Assembly (NCBI GenBank): GCA_017549765.1
Contig: JAFYNM010000029.1
Span: 308,048 to 372,047, forward strand
Source: Bacteroidales bacterium
GTDB lineage: Bacteria; Bacteroidota; Bacteroidia; Bacteroidales; WCHB1-69
Length of the DNA: 64,000 bases
Direction of reading: 5' to 3'
Within the stretch, counting starts at the first letter, position 1; each line of letters opens with the position of its first letter. Shown here in pieces: positions 8,022 to 17,686 of the stretch. Below the pieces are notes generated by a model that worked only from the letters and a program-made list of their open reading frames with translations, searched no databases and was not told where the DNA came from. Made by a program: the position numbers and the translations under genes.

Positions 8022-9474
8022 GTACTTCCTGTGATTTCTCTTTCTTTCTGGATTTGGTAATAAAAATGATCAAGATGGCCAGTGTGACGACAGCGGCGAT
8101 GGCGTAGCCGGCGCCGCGCGGGAGCCAACGGCCCAGTCCTTCTTTCTCAGCCACCAGCAGGAAGCTGGAGGTCACCATGGTCATAAAAAGGGCCGGCAGC
8201 AGGGTCAGAAGATACCATTGTCCGCCCTTGGTGCGCCGCAGATAGACGGTGATGGCCCACAGCGTGAAGGTCGCCAGCAGCTGGTTGGCCCAAGCGAAGT
8301 AACGCCATATCACGTCGAAGCCGTTGGCGTCCAAAAGGCTGAAGATCAGGAATGCCACGGTGACGGCGAAGATGGGGATCGCGATGAGCAGACGGTTCTT
8401 GATGGGTTTCTGGTCGTAGTGCATAAAGTCGGCCACGATCAGACGGGCTGAACGGAGGGCCGTGTCCCCGGAGGTGATGGCCGCGCTGATGACGCCCAAG
8501 ATGGTGATGATGGCGATGGCCTTGGGGAACCAGGTGTCGGCGATGAGGCCCACCATGGCGGGACCCGACTTGCCGGCGGTCACGAGGCCACTCTCGGGGC
8601 TGAAGAAGTAGGCGGCGGCGGCAGCCCATATCAGAGCCACCACGCCTTCTGTGATCATCGCGCCGTAGAAGATGGGGCGTCCCTGCTTCTCGTTGACCAT
8701 GCAGCGCGCCATCAGCGGCGACTGCGTGGCGTGGAAACCGGAGATGGCGCCACAGGCGATGGAGATGAACATCATCGGGAAGATGGGATTGTGGGCTGCA
8801 TCGGGGTGACGGTTCTGCAGGCCCGACCACAACTCGGGAATCTCGGGACGATAGACGAAGAAGGCCACCACGATGGCTATGGCCATGCCCAAGAGCAGAA
8901 TTCCGAAAATGGGATAGATACGTCCGATGAGCTTGTCAATAGGAAGCAGCGTAGCGATCAGATAGTAGAAGATGACGATGCCCACCCATACGAAGACACT
9001 CATGTTGGGGGTGAAATGTACGGTCAGCAGGGTGGCCGGCGTGTTGACGAAGACCACACCCACCAGGATCATCAGCAGCACCATAAAACCGCGCATGAAC
9101 TGCTTGATACCGTTACCCAGATAGTCGCCATGGATCTCGGGAAGACTGCATCCCTTGTTGCGCAGCGACATCATGCCGGCAAGATAGTCGTGCACCGCCC
9201 CGGCGAAGATACTGCCAAAGACGATCCACAGGAATGAGGAGGTGCCGAACTGCGCACCCATGATGGCACCGCAGATGGGGCCCACTCCTGCTATGTTCAG
9301 AAACTGTATCAAGAAAATACGCCACGGCTTCATCGGCACATAGTCCACTCCGTCGGCCATGGTCGTGGCAGGTGTCTCCCGGTCCTTGTCGGCACCGAAG
9401 ACACGTTCCATGAAGGTTCCGTAAACCAGGTAACCCAGCAGCAACAATCCTAATGCGAGAAAAAATGTGATCAT
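8014..9474 (-). CDS. cstA: Carbon starvation CstA family transporter, short form
   Basis: 486 residues, polytopic, about 13 hydrophobic segments. CstA/BtsT proteins import peptides or pyruvate. Typical family text is visible: the NIAGVGPICGAIMGAQFG segment in the first third, GAVHDYLAGMMSLRNKG, and SGFHATQSPLMARC further on. E. coli CstA is about 700 residues; the Bacteroidota forms are shorter like this one, so I do not regard it as truncated. It overlaps ruvX by 8 bp and follows the 5'-nucleotidase-like gene by 15 bp. Substrate is not inferable. Confidence 0.9.
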   Translation of the reverse strand: MITFFLALGLLLLGYLVYGTFMERVFGADKDRETPATTMADGVDYVPMKPWRIFLIQFLNIAGVGPICGAIMGAQFGTSSFLWIVFGSIFAGAVHDYLAGMMSLRNKGCSLPEIHGDYLGNGIKQFMRGFMVLLMILVGVVFVNTPATLLTVHFTPNMSVFVWVGIVIFYYLIATLLPIDKLIGRIYPIFGILLLGMAIAIVVAFFVYRPEIPELWSGLQNRHPDAAHNPIFPMMFISIACGAISGFHATQSPLMARCMVNEKQGRPIFYGAMITEGVVALIWAAAAAYFFSPESGLVTAGKSGPAMVGLIADTWFPKAIAIITILGVISAAITSGDTALRSARLIVADFMHYDQKPIKNRLLIAIPIFAVTVAFLIFSLLDANGFDVIWRYFAWANQLLATFTLWAITVYLRRTKGGQWYLLTLLPALFMTMVTSSFLLVAEKEGLGRWLPRGAGYAIAAVVTLAILIIFITKSRKKEKSQEVHG

Positions 9475-9489
9475 CTGAATGTCAATTTA

Positions 9490-10266
9490 TTACGGTTGTC
9501 TTTCAATTTGCACGCGTCCTTCCAAATCGCCATCCACGAGACGGTCCTCGTTGGTCATGGTGATGATCTCCTCGATCAGGAAATCGCGGAAGACCATCGT
9601 GGTATTCACGGTCTTCTCGAAAACGATGTCTTTGAGGATATTGTCTCCACCCTTCGCGAGGAAGTCGAGAGTGACGACCTTGTAAAGCCGGTTATCGTCG
9701 ATCGGGGCGTGTTGCACCCGAATGTTGACAGGCTTGCCGTTCCGATAGGTCATCTCCACGCCTGCCATCGGGGCATTGACCTTGTCGGTGAAGCGCATCA
9801 GGGCCTTTTTCAGCTCACTGCCTTTGATTTGCAAAAAGACGAGGCAGTTCTCGAAGGGAGAGACGTTGTAGAGGTCGGCGATGCGTATATCGCCGGCAGG
9901 GATCTGGGCGCGGATGCCGCCGAAGTTGAGCAGGGAGACATCGCATTCCGCGAAGAGCGGGTCGTCCACATATTGGGGAGCGCGTTCCAGAAGCAGGTTC
10001 GTGAGGAAGTTCGAAAGCGGACTCTCCGGTGAGAAGGAGACCAGCGTCTTGGCCGAGCGGCCGATGACTACATTGACCATATCTTCCAGTTGTTGGTGTT
10101 TAAGCTGTATATATTGTGCCAGACCAGGATCTCCTTTGGCATCCCAGGTGGAGTCCATGCGCACCATCCGGTAACGGTAGGAGAAGGCGGGCTCCAAGCA
10201 ACCAGTTTGGGCATAACCGATGACGGTCATGCCCAAAATCCATATTACCAGCAGTTTCTTTTTCAT
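9490..10266 (-). CDS. Secreted stand-alone 5'-nucleotidase C-terminal domain protein
   Basis: 258 residues. A signal peptide (MKKKLLVIWILGMTVIGYAQ) precedes a region matching the substrate-binding C-terminal half of UshA-type 5'-nucleotidases: LLNFGGIRAQIPAGDI, then LYNVSPFENCLVF and YKVVTLDFLAKGGDN. The N-terminal metallophosphatase half (DxH, GNHD) is absent here and no partner gene carrying it adjoins, so activity would need a second protein encoded elsewhere. The gene sits between the nitroreductase-like gene (3 bp) and cstA in the same cluster. Such split nucleotidases are common in Bacteroidota, with the two halves normally adjacent. Confidence 0.85.
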   Translation of the reverse strand: MKKKLLVIWILGMTVIGYAQTGCLEPAFSYRYRMVRMDSTWDAKGDPGLAQYIQLKHQQLEDMVNVVIGRSAKTLVSFSPESPLSNFLTNLLLERAPQYVDDPLFAECDVSLLNFGGIRAQIPAGDIRIADLYNVSPFENCLVFLQIKGSELKKALMRFTDKVNAPMAGVEMTYRNGKPVNIRVQHAPIDDNRLYKVVTLDFLAKGGDNILKDIVFEKTVNTTMVFRDFLIEEIITMTNEDRLVDGDLEGRVQIERQP

Positions 10267-10269
10267 GAC

Positions 10270-10890
10270 TTATTCAACAGGGAATCCGACACACTGTGCC
10301 AGCACCGCTTTGCCATTGAACTGCAGGGCGGCCTTGATGTCATCGCGATAGATGTGTCCCATCACCACGGTGTTGAGGTTGTTGGCGGCGCAGTAGAGAT
10401 AAACGTTTTGGCTCACATAGCCAGCGTCGGTGGCACCGTAGAACTCCCGGCCATTGTCATCAAAGCCCTTCATCTTGTCGTAGTTGGCCACGAAGAGCAG
10501 CATGATGGGGGCATCCTTGGCGAAGTCGCTGTGCGAGGTCACCGGACGAAGGTCTTCATTGGATATGAAGACGAGTTTATTCTCCGCAGGATTGTAGAGG
10601 TAGGTGCCAGTGGGCATCAACACATAGATGTCTATCTCCTGGGCATTGCGGGCCGAGGGAGCCGTACGTTTGCCGTCGGTTCTGTTAATGCCGTTGGCGC
10701 ACCAGAGCAAATCGGAGATCTGTTGTATCGGCAGTTTGGCGGTGGAGAACTCGCGCGCCGTGGAGCGGCGGAAGAGGGCTTCATTGAGAGGCATTCCGCC
10801 ACGGGTCTGAGGCAGGGGGAGATCAATATCTTGAGCTATCAGCAATGTTGTCATAAGCAGAAATGATGAAATCAAAAAAACTTTTTTCAT
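10270..10890 (-). CDS. Secreted nitroreductase-family (SagB-like) protein
   Basis: 206 residues from ATG 10890. After a signal peptide (MKKVFLISSFLLMTTLLIAQ) comes a nitroreductase fold: RRSTAREFSTAKLPIQQISDLLWCANGINR, SARNAQEIDIYV, and near the C terminus ATDAGYVSQNVYLYCAANNL. These are the FMN-binding and dimer elements of SagB-type nitroreductases. A start at 10938 would overlap floA and hide the signal peptide, so I prefer the start 4 bp after the floA stop. Physiological substrate unknown; an exported location is unusual for an FMN enzyme but common for this group in Bacteroidales. Confidence 0.85.
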   Translation of the reverse strand: MKKVFLISSFLLMTTLLIAQDIDLPLPQTRGGMPLNEALFRRSTAREFSTAKLPIQQISDLLWCANGINRTDGKRTAPSARNAQEIDIYVLMPTGTYLYNPAENKLVFISNEDLRPVTSHSDFAKDAPIMLLFVANYDKMKGFDDNGREFYGATDAGYVSQNVYLYCAANNLNTVVMGHIYRDDIKAALQFNGKAVLAQCVGFPVE

Positions 10891-10894
10891 ACCA

Positions 10895-11869
10895 TTATTT
10901 TTTAGGGGTTTTGTCTTGGCCGATCTTACTGATGCCATCGCGCATCTGCGTGTCGGCCTTGATATTCTCGAGGCGGTAGTAGTCCATGACGCCGAGGTTG
11001 CCAGTGCGGAAGGCTTCTGCCAGTGCGAGGGGCACTTCAGCCTCTGCGAGGATTACCTTGGCGCGGGCCTCCTGGGCCTTGGCCTTCATCTCCTGTTCGG
11101 AGGCGACAGCCATAGCGCGGCGCTCTTCGGCCTTGGCTTGGGCGATGTTCTTGTCAGCGTTGGCTTGGTCCATCTGCAACATAGCACCGATATTCTTACC
11201 CACATCCACGTCGGCGATGTCGATGGAGAGAATCTCGAAGGCGGTACCGGAGTCCAGGCCTTTGGAGAGCACCAGTTTGGAGATGGAGTCCGGGTTCTCG
11301 AGCACCATCTTGTGGGTCTCGGCAGAGCCGATGGCGGTGACGATGCCTTCACCCACACGGGCGATGATGGTCTCCTCGCCGGCGCCACCCACCAGCTGGC
11401 GGATGTTGGTACGCACGGTCACACGCGCCTTGGCAATCAGCTGGATACCGTCCTTGGCCACGGCAGCCACCGGCGGCGTGTTGATCACCTTCGGGTTGAC
11501 GGATGTCTGGATGGCCTCCACCAGATTACGACCTGCCAAGTCGATGGCCGTAGCCGCCTTGAAGTCCAACGGGATATTGGCCTTGTCGGCAGAGATCAAA
11601 GCATTGACGACAGCGGAGATATGTCCGCCGGCCAGATAGTGAGCCTCCAACTGATCACGACCCAACGGGATGCCCGCCTTGGATGCCGTAATCATAGAGT
11701 TGACGATTTTATCTGGCGGAACACGACGCCAACGCATCAGGATAAGCTGAATCAAAGAAATATGCACACCATTCAGAATGGCGATGAACCACAATCTCAA
11801 AGGCACCATCCAGAAGAAGACGATGACTAAGACGACGATGGCGACAACAATTAATATTGTACTGGTCAT
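10895..11869 (-). CDS. floA: Flotillin-like protein FloA
   Basis: 324 residues. Membrane-associated scaffold of functional membrane microdomains. The N terminus has one long hydrophobic segment ([19 protein letters not shown]) and a second hydrophobic stretch at about residues 25-45. An SPFH-like domain follows with [20 protein letters not shown] and [16 protein letters not shown]. The distal part is an Ala/Glu-rich coiled coil ([20 protein letters not shown]). Length matches B. subtilis FloA (YqfA). nfeD lies 6 bp upstream, the standard partner arrangement. Confidence 0.94.
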   Translation of the reverse strand: MTSTILIVVAIVVLVIVFFWMVPLRLWFIAILNGVHISLIQLILMRWRRVPPDKIVNSMITASKAGIPLGRDQLEAHYLAGGHISAVVNALISADKANIPLDFKAATAIDLAGRNLVEAIQTSVNPKVINTPPVAAVAKDGIQLIAKARVTVRTNIRQLVGGAGEETIIARVGEGIVTAIGSAETHKMVLENPDSISKLVLSKGLDSGTAFEILSIDIADVDVGKNIGAMLQMDQANADKNIAQAKAEERRAMAVASEQEMKAKAQEARAKVILAEAEVPLALAEAFRTGNLGVMDYYRLENIKADTQMRDGISKIGQDKTPKK

Positions 11870-11875
11870 AATCTG

Positions 11876-12337
11876 TTATTTTAAAGGTTTTACGAAAATT
11901 TCATTCTGGTCTATCTTGACAATCTCAATCGGCGTGTTGGCATCCACAAATTCCTGCAGGGAGGTCACCTCCATCATCTGGTCGCCGAAACGGCCGGTGC
12001 CTTTCTGGGCGAGACGGGAGATGGCGACGCCCTGGTCGCCTACCTTGAGCTGCTCGCTGATCTGGTTCATCTTACTGTCGATCTGCGTGTTGAGCTGCAG
12101 CTTGCGCCATGTCTTGGTGCGCATCATAAAATAGAACGAGAGGAGTGTCACGATGGCGACGGCAAAGATCATGATAGTGCCGAACGTGGCGCCATATATG
12201 ACGTAAGAAGCCACGATGCCGGCAATCATGCAGAGCACGCCGAAGATAGCCACCACCCCACCCGGGATGACCAGGAAGTCCAGGATCATCAGCAACAGGC
12301 CTACCAGGATTATCAGGATAATACTGCCGATATTCAT
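11876..12337 (-). CDS. NfeD-like membrane protein
   Basis: 153 residues: three or four hydrophobic segments in the first 80 residues (LILVGLLLMILDFLVIPGGV...), then a small OB-fold-like C-terminal domain (VGDQGVAISRLAQKGTGRFGDQ). This is the NfeD partner of flotillins and is directly upstream of floA. No serine protease domain is present, so it is the short NfeD form. Confidence 0.9.
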   Translation of the reverse strand: MNIGSIILIILVGLLLMILDFLVIPGGVVAIFGVLCMIAGIVASYVIYGATFGTIMIFAVAIVTLLSFYFMMRTKTWRKLQLNTQIDSKMNQISEQLKVGDQGVAISRLAQKGTGRFGDQMMEVTSLQEFVDANTPIEIVKIDQNEIFVKPLK

Positions 12338-12347
12338 ACAGTCACGA

Positions 12348-13634
12348 TTAAGCTATGTGGACGATATAATAGTTCTTCTTGCCTTTCTGCACCAAGATGT
12401 AATGCCCGTTCATCACCAGGTCGGTGGTGACGGTCAGGTCATCCTTGACTTTATTTTTGTTGATCGCGACGCCATTATCTTTCAGCATACGGCGCGCCTC
12501 GCCCTTGGAGGCGAAGATGCCGGTATGCTCCGACAAGAAGTCGATGACACCACATCCATTCTCAAGAACGGATTTAGCCACTTCCACTTGAGGCACGCCT
12601 TCAAAGACGGAGAGGAAGAGTTTCTCGGGCAGGGCGGCGAGACTCTCGGAGGTCCCTTTGCCAAAGAGAATCTCGGAGGCGTTGACAGCCGCGTTGTAGT
12701 CCTCTTCGGAGTGAACACGGATGGTCAAGTCCTTGGCAAGGGCTTTCTGAAGGATACGCAGGTGCGGGGCGGCATCGTGTTCCTTCTCCATCGCTTCTAT
12801 CTCCTCTTTGGTGAAGTGGGTGAAGATGCGGATATAGCGTTTACTGTCGTCATCGGAACAATTGAGCCAGAACTGATAGAAGGCATACGGAGAGGTGCGC
12901 TCGGGATCCAGCCATATATTGCCCTTCTCCGTCTTGCCGAACTTACCGCCGTCAGCCTTGGTGATAAGCGGACATGTCAGCGCATAAGCGTCACCATTGA
13001 GAATACGGCGGATCATCTCCGTGCCCGTGGTGATGTTACCCCATTGGTCGGAGCCACCCAGCTGCAGTTTGCAACCATAGTTTTGGAAGAGATACAGGAA
13101 GTCGTAACCCTGCACAAGCTGATAGGAGAACTCCGTGAACGACATGCCGTCGCCCTCGCCGTTGAAACGCTTCTTGACGGAGTCTTTGGCCATCATATAG
13201 TTCACCGTGATATGCTTGCCGATATCGCGAATGAAATCCAAGAATGAAAACTGGCTCATCCAGGTGTAGTTGTTGACGAGTTGTGCCGCCGTCGGCCCCT
13301 TGGAGTCAAAGTCCAGAAACTTGCTTAGCTGTTTCTTGATGCACTCCTGGTTATGTTTGAGCGTCTCCTCATCGAGCAGATTACGCTCTTGTGATTTGCC
13401 GGAGGGGTCGCCAATCATACCGGTGGCACCTCCCAAGAGGGCGATGGGGCGATGGCCGCAGCGCTGGAAATGCGAGAGCATCATGATGCCCACGAGATGT
13501 CCAATATGCAGTGAGTCCGCCGTCGGGTCGATACCCAGATAGGCCGTGCAGACCTCTTTGTTCAACAATTCCTGTGTTCCAGGCATGATGCTATGCAACA
13601 TACCACGCCATTTCAGTTCTTCTACAAAATCCAT
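12348..13634 (-). CDS. tyrS: Tyrosyl-tRNA synthetase
   Basis: 428 residues, normal for bacterial TyrRS. Charges tRNA-Tyr. Class I motifs: [10 protein letters not shown] (HIGH) near residue 40 and [11 protein letters not shown] (KMSKS equivalent, KFGKT type) near residue 230; [13 protein letters not shown] is also diagnostic. The C terminus holds an S4 RNA-binding domain. First gene of the minus-strand cluster; upstream is a degenerate heptamer array rather than a clear promoter box. Confidence 0.97.
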   Translation of the reverse strand: MDFVEELKWRGMLHSIMPGTQELLNKEVCTAYLGIDPTADSLHIGHLVGIMMLSHFQRCGHRPIALLGGATGMIGDPSGKSQERNLLDEETLKHNQECIKKQLSKFLDFDSKGPTAAQLVNNYTWMSQFSFLDFIRDIGKHITVNYMMAKDSVKKRFNGEGDGMSFTEFSYQLVQGYDFLYLFQNYGCKLQLGGSDQWGNITTGTEMIRRILNGDAYALTCPLITKADGGKFGKTEKGNIWLDPERTSPYAFYQFWLNCSDDDSKRYIRIFTHFTKEEIEAMEKEHDAAPHLRILQKALAKDLTIRVHSEEDYNAAVNASEILFGKGTSESLAALPEKLFLSVFEGVPQVEVAKSVLENGCGVIDFLSEHTGIFASKGEARRMLKDNGVAINKNKVKDDLTVTTDLVMNGHYILVQKGKKNYYIVHIA

Positions 13635-13643
13635 ACTTCTGTT

Positions 13644-13678
13644 ATTAGTGATCAGCGAATCGTGATCAGTTTCGTTTA
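13644..13678. repeat. Heptamer repeat array 3 (about 5 degenerate units)
   Basis: Units attagtg, atcagcg, aatcgtg, atcagtt, tcgttta in 7-bp register, just upstream of the tyrS start. More degenerate than the other arrays. Confidence 0.55.
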
Positions 13679-13709
13679 AATTATTGTTATCCAGTTATCT
13701 TTTAGCGAT

Positions 13710-14093
13710 TTACAATGACAATCTCACACACCAGTGATCGTCTTCCTTTTTCAGGTTGAAATCTTGCTCCTTCTCCTGGCCGTTCAGACTGTAGATGCCA
13801 TGGCATACTGCCGTGGAGTCTGTCTGTTGCGTACAGGTGACACTCTTGATTTCCAGTTTGTTCTTTTTCACCTTCTCGTACCGGTCTTTGTCTTCATTCA
13901 TCTGTTTTTCTATCAGTTCAATCAGTATGTGTTCTTTAGCAGGAGTATATTTGTAGATATTAGGGAAATCTCCTGTGTTAAAGGACTTAAGGAATTCTTT
14001 GGTGGCAAATTCCGGAGTGGTCTGATCCTCCATCTTGCAAGAGGCGAACAGGAGGATCATCATGGATAAAAGTAAAAAATTACGCAGTTTCAT
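13710..14093 (-). CDS. Small lipoprotein, DUF4878-like
   Basis: 127 residues from ATG 14093 ([19 protein letters not shown], lipobox FASC). The remaining domain has [18 protein letters not shown] and a C-terminal beta-rich part ending [10 protein letters not shown], the layout of NTF2-like DUF4878 lipoproteins. A -7 box at 14114-14121 lies inside the longer ORF that would start at 14153, which supports the shorter start. Function unknown. Confidence 0.75.
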   Translation of the reverse strand: MKLRNFLLLSMMILLFASCKMEDQTTPEFATKEFLKSFNTGDFPNIYKYTPAKEHILIELIEKQMNEDKDRYEKVKKNKLEIKSVTCTQQTDSTAVCHGIYSLNGQEKEQDFNLKKEDDHWCVRLSL

Positions 14094-14113
14094 ACTATAT
14101 TTTTTAAAGAGCG

Positions 14114-14121
14114 CAAAAATA
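14114..14121 (-). promoter_or_regulatory. -7 promoter box for lipoprotein gene 13710-14093
   Basis: CAAAAATA reads TATTTTTG on the minus strand, 20 bp before the ATG. Confidence 0.6.
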
Positions 14122-14169
14122 ATAAATTTTGCGGAATTCTTATCGTACTCCATCTATTCATATTTTTTT

Positions 14170-14177
14170 TATTTTTG
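14170..14177 (+). promoter_or_regulatory. -7 promoter box for mscL
   Basis: TATTTTTG, 31 bp before the mscL ATG; divergent to the box at 14114-14121. Confidence 0.65.
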
Positions 14178-14208
14178 CGGAAAATTATTCATCAAAAAAA
14201 ACAATCCT

Positions 14209-14679
14209 ATGGCAAAATCAGGTTTACTCAAAGAATTCAAAGAGTTTGCGTTAAAAGGCAACGTAATGGACATGGCTATCGGTGTCATCATCGGTGGTGC
14301 TTTTGGCAAAATCATCACCTCTTTGGTGAACGACATCTTGATGCCGCCCATCGGATGGCTTCTCGGTGGTACAGACTTCACGAAATTGAGCCTGACGTTC
14401 CCTCAGCGCAAGGTGATGGAAACGGTTATCGGCGAAGATGGTCTTCCCCAGACTGTAGAGAAACTGATGGATCCCGTGACTTGGAACTATGGTAACTTCA
14501 TCCAGGTGACCATCGACTTCCTCATCGTATCCATCTGTATCTTCATGGTTGTCAAGGGCATCAACAAGCTTGCGGCCCTTCGCAAGAAAGAGGCAGAAGA
14601 GGCTCCGGCACCTGCTCCCGAACCCACCAAGGAAGAGGTTCTGCTCACTGAGATCCGCGACCTTTTGAAGAGCAAATAA
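14209..14679 (+). CDS. mscL: Large-conductance mechanosensitive channel
   Basis: 156 residues from ATG 14209. Releases solutes under hypo-osmotic stress. The family N terminus is clear: [20 protein letters not shown], then [21 protein letters not shown] (TM1) and the second membrane segment [20 protein letters not shown]. The C-terminal helix ends [16 protein letters not shown] longer ORF back to 14035 would run through the promoter and is rejected. Monocistronic, with its own promoter and terminator. Confidence 0.96.
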   Translation: MAKSGLLKEFKEFALKGNVMDMAIGVIIGGAFGKIITSLVNDILMPPIGWLLGGTDFTKLSLTFPQRKVMETVIGEDGLPQTVEKLMDPVTWNYGNFIQVTIDFLIVSICIFMVVKGINKLAALRKKEAEEAPAPAPEPTKEEVLLTEIRDLLKSK

Positions 14680-14698
14680 ACCTTTGCTGGTATTAAAA

Positions 14699-14754
14699 GG
14701 ATGATGCCCTTACGCCGCAACCGACAGTTCGGTGGTTGAGGGCATCATTTTTTT
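14699..14754 (+). terminator. Rho-independent terminator after mscL
   Basis: ATGATGCCCT (14701-14710) pairs with AGGGCATCAT (14739-14748) and is followed by a run of T. The long loop holds a smaller inner hairpin around CCGACAGTTCGG. Confidence 0.85.
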
Positions 14755-14778
14755 ATCATCACACAACTACAGCACACC

Positions 14779-16170
14779 ATGGCCAGCACACGCGAGACCT
14801 TCAACGGGCACCCCATTTATTCGCTATCCGAGATAGCGATGAGCCTTCACAATGTCATTGAGCGGACCTATCCCCAGCCCTACTTCATCAAGGCGGAGAT
14901 TCTCAAGCTCAACTACTATCCGCACTCTGGGCATTGCTATCCCGAGTTGATCGAGAAAGAGGGCGACAAGGTGAAGGCGGAGATCCGGGGCGTCATCTGG
15001 TCGTCGCAATACCAACAGATCAATGCGCGCTTCCAGCGCATCACCGGAGAGCCTTTGCGCGAGAACATCAGCATCCTCTGTCTGGCCAAAATCGAATACA
15101 GCCCGAAGCACGGCCTCGCCCTGCACATCCAGGACATAGACCCTTCGTTCACGCTGGGCGAGCTCATGCGCAACCGGGCCGAGTGCATCGAGCGGCTGAA
15201 GAAAGAGGGTGTCTTCGAGCGCAATCATCATTTGGAGTTGCCGCTGCTGCCCAAACGCATCGCCATCATCTCCGTGGAGACGAGCAAAGGCTACAGCGAC
15301 TTCATCACCACGCTTACCGGCAACAAAAAGGGCTATCGTTTTGAGACGGTGTTGTTCCCTTCCATCCTGCAAGGCGAGAAGGCTATTGCAGGCATCACCA
15401 GCCAGCTGGCGGCCATCGAAAGCCGGAAAGAGGAGTTCGACTGCGTCGTCATCGTCAGAGGCGGTGGCGGGGATGTCGGGCTGAGCTGCTACGACGACTA
15501 TCAGATGGCCCATCGGGTGGCCACCTTCCCCCTGCCCATCCTGACGGGCATCGGCCACTCCACGAACCTCACGGTCGTCGATATGGTGGCGCACACCCAC
15601 AAGATCACGCCCACCGACGTGGCCTTCACCATCCTGCAGGCTTTTGAAAACTTCGACGAGGATGTTACCCATTGCCAGACGCGCATCGTCGAGTTGTCGC
15701 AGCATCTGGTCTCCGACCTCAGGCTGGCGCTCACCGAGACCGAAGGCAGTTTCAAGCTGATGGCGGAGAGACTGTTGCAAGACAAGCGTCGCGAGCTGCT
15801 GTCTCTATCCAAAGACGTGTCCCTCAACGCCAGCAAGTTCGCCATCGCCCAGCGACATCTGTTGGACGACCATCGGAAGACCCTCACCAGGGAGTGTTCC
15901 CGGCTGCTGCAAAAGCATCACGAGCTTCTCGGCGAGATCCCGGGGAAGGCAGCCAAGCAAACCATGAGCATCATCCAAAATCAGCAAGACAGCATTCTGC
16001 TATTAGAAGAAAAAATGGCGCTACTCCACCCCGACAATATTTTAAAGCGGGGGTTCAGCATCACCCGGCTCAACGGACGGGCTGTCACAAAAGCATCACA
16101 ACTCAAGCAGGGAGATCGTCTCACCACGCACTTCCACGAAGGCGATGTGGAGAGTATGGTAACCTTATAA
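14779..16170 (+). CDS. xseA: Exodeoxyribonuclease VII large subunit
   Basis: 463 residues. Degrades single-stranded DNA with the small subunit XseB. An N-terminal OB-fold (residues ~10-110, with KAEILKLNYYPHSGHCYPEL) is followed by the catalytic domain: RIAIISVETSKGYSDF, CVVIVRGGGGDVGLSCYDD and ILTGIGHSTNLTVVDMVAH, matching the family's SP(T/S), RGGGS and GHETD blocks. A coiled coil and a C-terminal RGFSITRLNG strand complete it. The xseB gene usually found just downstream is missing; instead cdsA ends here convergently with a 6-bp overlap. Confidence 0.93.
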   Translation: MASTRETFNGHPIYSLSEIAMSLHNVIERTYPQPYFIKAEILKLNYYPHSGHCYPELIEKEGDKVKAEIRGVIWSSQYQQINARFQRITGEPLRENISILCLAKIEYSPKHGLALHIQDIDPSFTLGELMRNRAECIERLKKEGVFERNHHLELPLLPKRIAIISVETSKGYSDFITTLTGNKKGYRFETVLFPSILQGEKAIAGITSQLAAIESRKEEFDCVVIVRGGGGDVGLSCYDDYQMAHRVATFPLPILTGIGHSTNLTVVDMVAHTHKITPTDVAFTILQAFENFDEDVTHCQTRIVELSQHLVSDLRLALTETEGSFKLMAERLLQDKRRELLSLSKDVSLNASKFAIAQRHLLDDHRKTLTRECSRLLQKHHELLGEIPGKAAKQTMSIIQNQQDSILLLEEKMALLHPDNILKRGFSITRLNGRAVTKASQLKQGDRLTTHFHEGDVESMVTL

Positions 16171-17025
16171 CATCAGCAAGACTTCCAAGACGGTGATGAC
16201 GGGATAGACCGTCAGCAGGATAGAGTCCAGACGGTCGAGCACGCCGCCGTGACCGGGCATGATCTTGCCGGAATCTTTCACCCCGGCCTGGCGTTTCAGC
16301 CATGACTCCAGCAGGTCACCCATAGTAGCTAACAGCGAGACGGTGAGGCCGAACAAAAGCCAGCCGTACCAATGAAAAGTGGCACCCAGGAAGATTTGCC
16401 CACCCCAGAAATAGCCTGCCAGCACAGAGGCCACCATGGTGAATACAAAACCTGTCAGCGTGCCTTCCCAAGTCTTGTTTGGCGAGATGCGCTCCACCAT
16501 CTTATGACGGCCATACATACTGCCTCCCAGATAGGCGAAGGTATCATTGATCCACACCAAAACGAAGGTAAACAGCACCACCCTGCCCTGCCCATCGTTC
16601 AGGCAGGCATCCGTCATCAAGCTTAACGGCAAGACAAGCCAGCAGAGGGCGAACAATGACAACCCCACCTGACGGGCTGCGGATTCCTGTTTTCCGCAAA
16701 GCGAGACCACTGCCAGCAACAGGAACAAGAAAAATGCGTAATGAAACTGTTGGTAAGGACCGATAGGAAGCATCGGGGACACGGCGGAGGCGAAAATCAG
16801 CAGATACAAGAAGACAACGAATGTAATGAGGATATTCCGCAACAGACGGTCAGGATTCTGGGCATCCATCATCTTGAAATACTCCACCAGGCCGATAACC
16901 GTCAGCAGGCACATCAGCGGGATCATCACGATGGGATATAGAGTAGCCACCACGATCAGGGCCACATATACAGCCCCTGACAAAGTCCTTACAATTACAT
17001 TCTTCAACTTACTGTCCGCCATCAC
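16165..17025 (-). CDS. cdsA: Phosphatidate cytidylyltransferase
   Basis: 286 residues, about eight membrane segments. Makes CDP-diacylglycerol from phosphatidate and CTP, the precursor of phospholipids. The family signature lies near the C terminus: SGKIMPGHGGVLDRLDS, with the invariant HGGxxDRxD. WINDTFAYLGGSMYGRHKM and ISPNKTWEG are further conserved blocks. Translation may start at either of two adjacent Met codons. Last gene of the rsfS-ftsH-LUD-cdsA operon. Confidence 0.96.
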   Translation of the reverse strand: MMADSKLKNVIVRTLSGAVYVALIVVATLYPIVMIPLMCLLTVIGLVEYFKMMDAQNPDRLLRNILITFVVFLYLLIFASAVSPMLPIGPYQQFHYAFFLFLLLAVVSLCGKQESAARQVGLSLFALCWLVLPLSLMTDACLNDGQGRVVLFTFVLVWINDTFAYLGGSMYGRHKMVERISPNKTWEGTLTGFVFTMVASVLAGYFWGGQIFLGATFHWYGWLLFGLTVSLLATMGDLLESWLKRQAGVKDSGKIMPGHGGVLDRLDSILLTVYPVITVLEVLLML

Positions 17026-17033
17026 CTTTCAAG

Positions 17034-17684
17034 TTATTCCACATCATCTTGCACCATAAAAACAAAGAAGCGGGGATTCTGGGGAGAATATACCGGTTTT
17101 TCCTCCTCGTCCAACTCCTCATGAGGGGTGACGAACTCCACGATGGAGGTCTTGGCATCGGGGCCAAGGGAGTGTTGATAATCCATTGCGGCAGCATAGT
17201 TAGGGAAGACGCAGCGGGAGCGGGTCATCACGATGACATCCTTGGCCAGATTCTTAACAGAGGGATAGAGGATGGTTCGCGGGGTAAAACCGATACTTCC
17301 AGAGCTGGCAACCAGCATATCGGAGAACACCAAGGCGGCATCAGCCGGCTCGTTGAAGGGGATCACATTGACGAAGGGGATGTTCCGCTTCTCCAAGAAA
17401 GGATGTAGATTAGGGGTGAGTGCCACCAAGGTATTGTAATGCTGCTTCTTCAAGAAGAGTTCCAGGTTCGCATATATCTGATCCTTCGGAAACGGGAAAA
17501 ACTTGCCGCCGCCGTTGCGGAAATGAGCGACGAACTCGTCCACAATAGGCTGTTGGAAGGTGGAGAAGAACGAATACTTCTCCAGGTCCTGTTCCAGCTG
17601 AAGGGTTTTGATGTGATTGGTGTCGCGCAGGGATTTGCGGACCACATCTTTGGAATTTTCGCTTTGCAATCTATCAGTGTCCAT
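17034..17684 (-). CDS. LUD-domain protein (LutC/YkgG-like)
   Basis: 216 residues. Contains the LUD fold in its second half: PADAALVFSDMLVASSGSIGFTPRT, followed by KNLAKDVIVMTRSR. LutC-type proteins belong to lactate-utilisation complexes, but no lutA or lutB is next to it; the position between ftsH (2 bp) and cdsA (8 bp) is a Bacteroidota arrangement whose meaning is unclear. The N-terminal ~45 residues are charged and helical. Function not assigned. Confidence 0.8.
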   Translation of the reverse strand: MDTDRLQSENSKDVVRKSLRDTNHIKTLQLEQDLEKYSFFSTFQQPIVDEFVAHFRNGGGKFFPFPKDQIYANLELFLKKQHYNTLVALTPNLHPFLEKRNIPFVNVIPFNEPADAALVFSDMLVASSGSIGFTPRTILYPSVKNLAKDVIVMTRSRCVFPNYAAAMDYQHSLGPDAKTSIVEFVTPHEELDEEEKPVYSPQNPRFFVFMVQDDVE

Positions 17685-17686
17685 CT

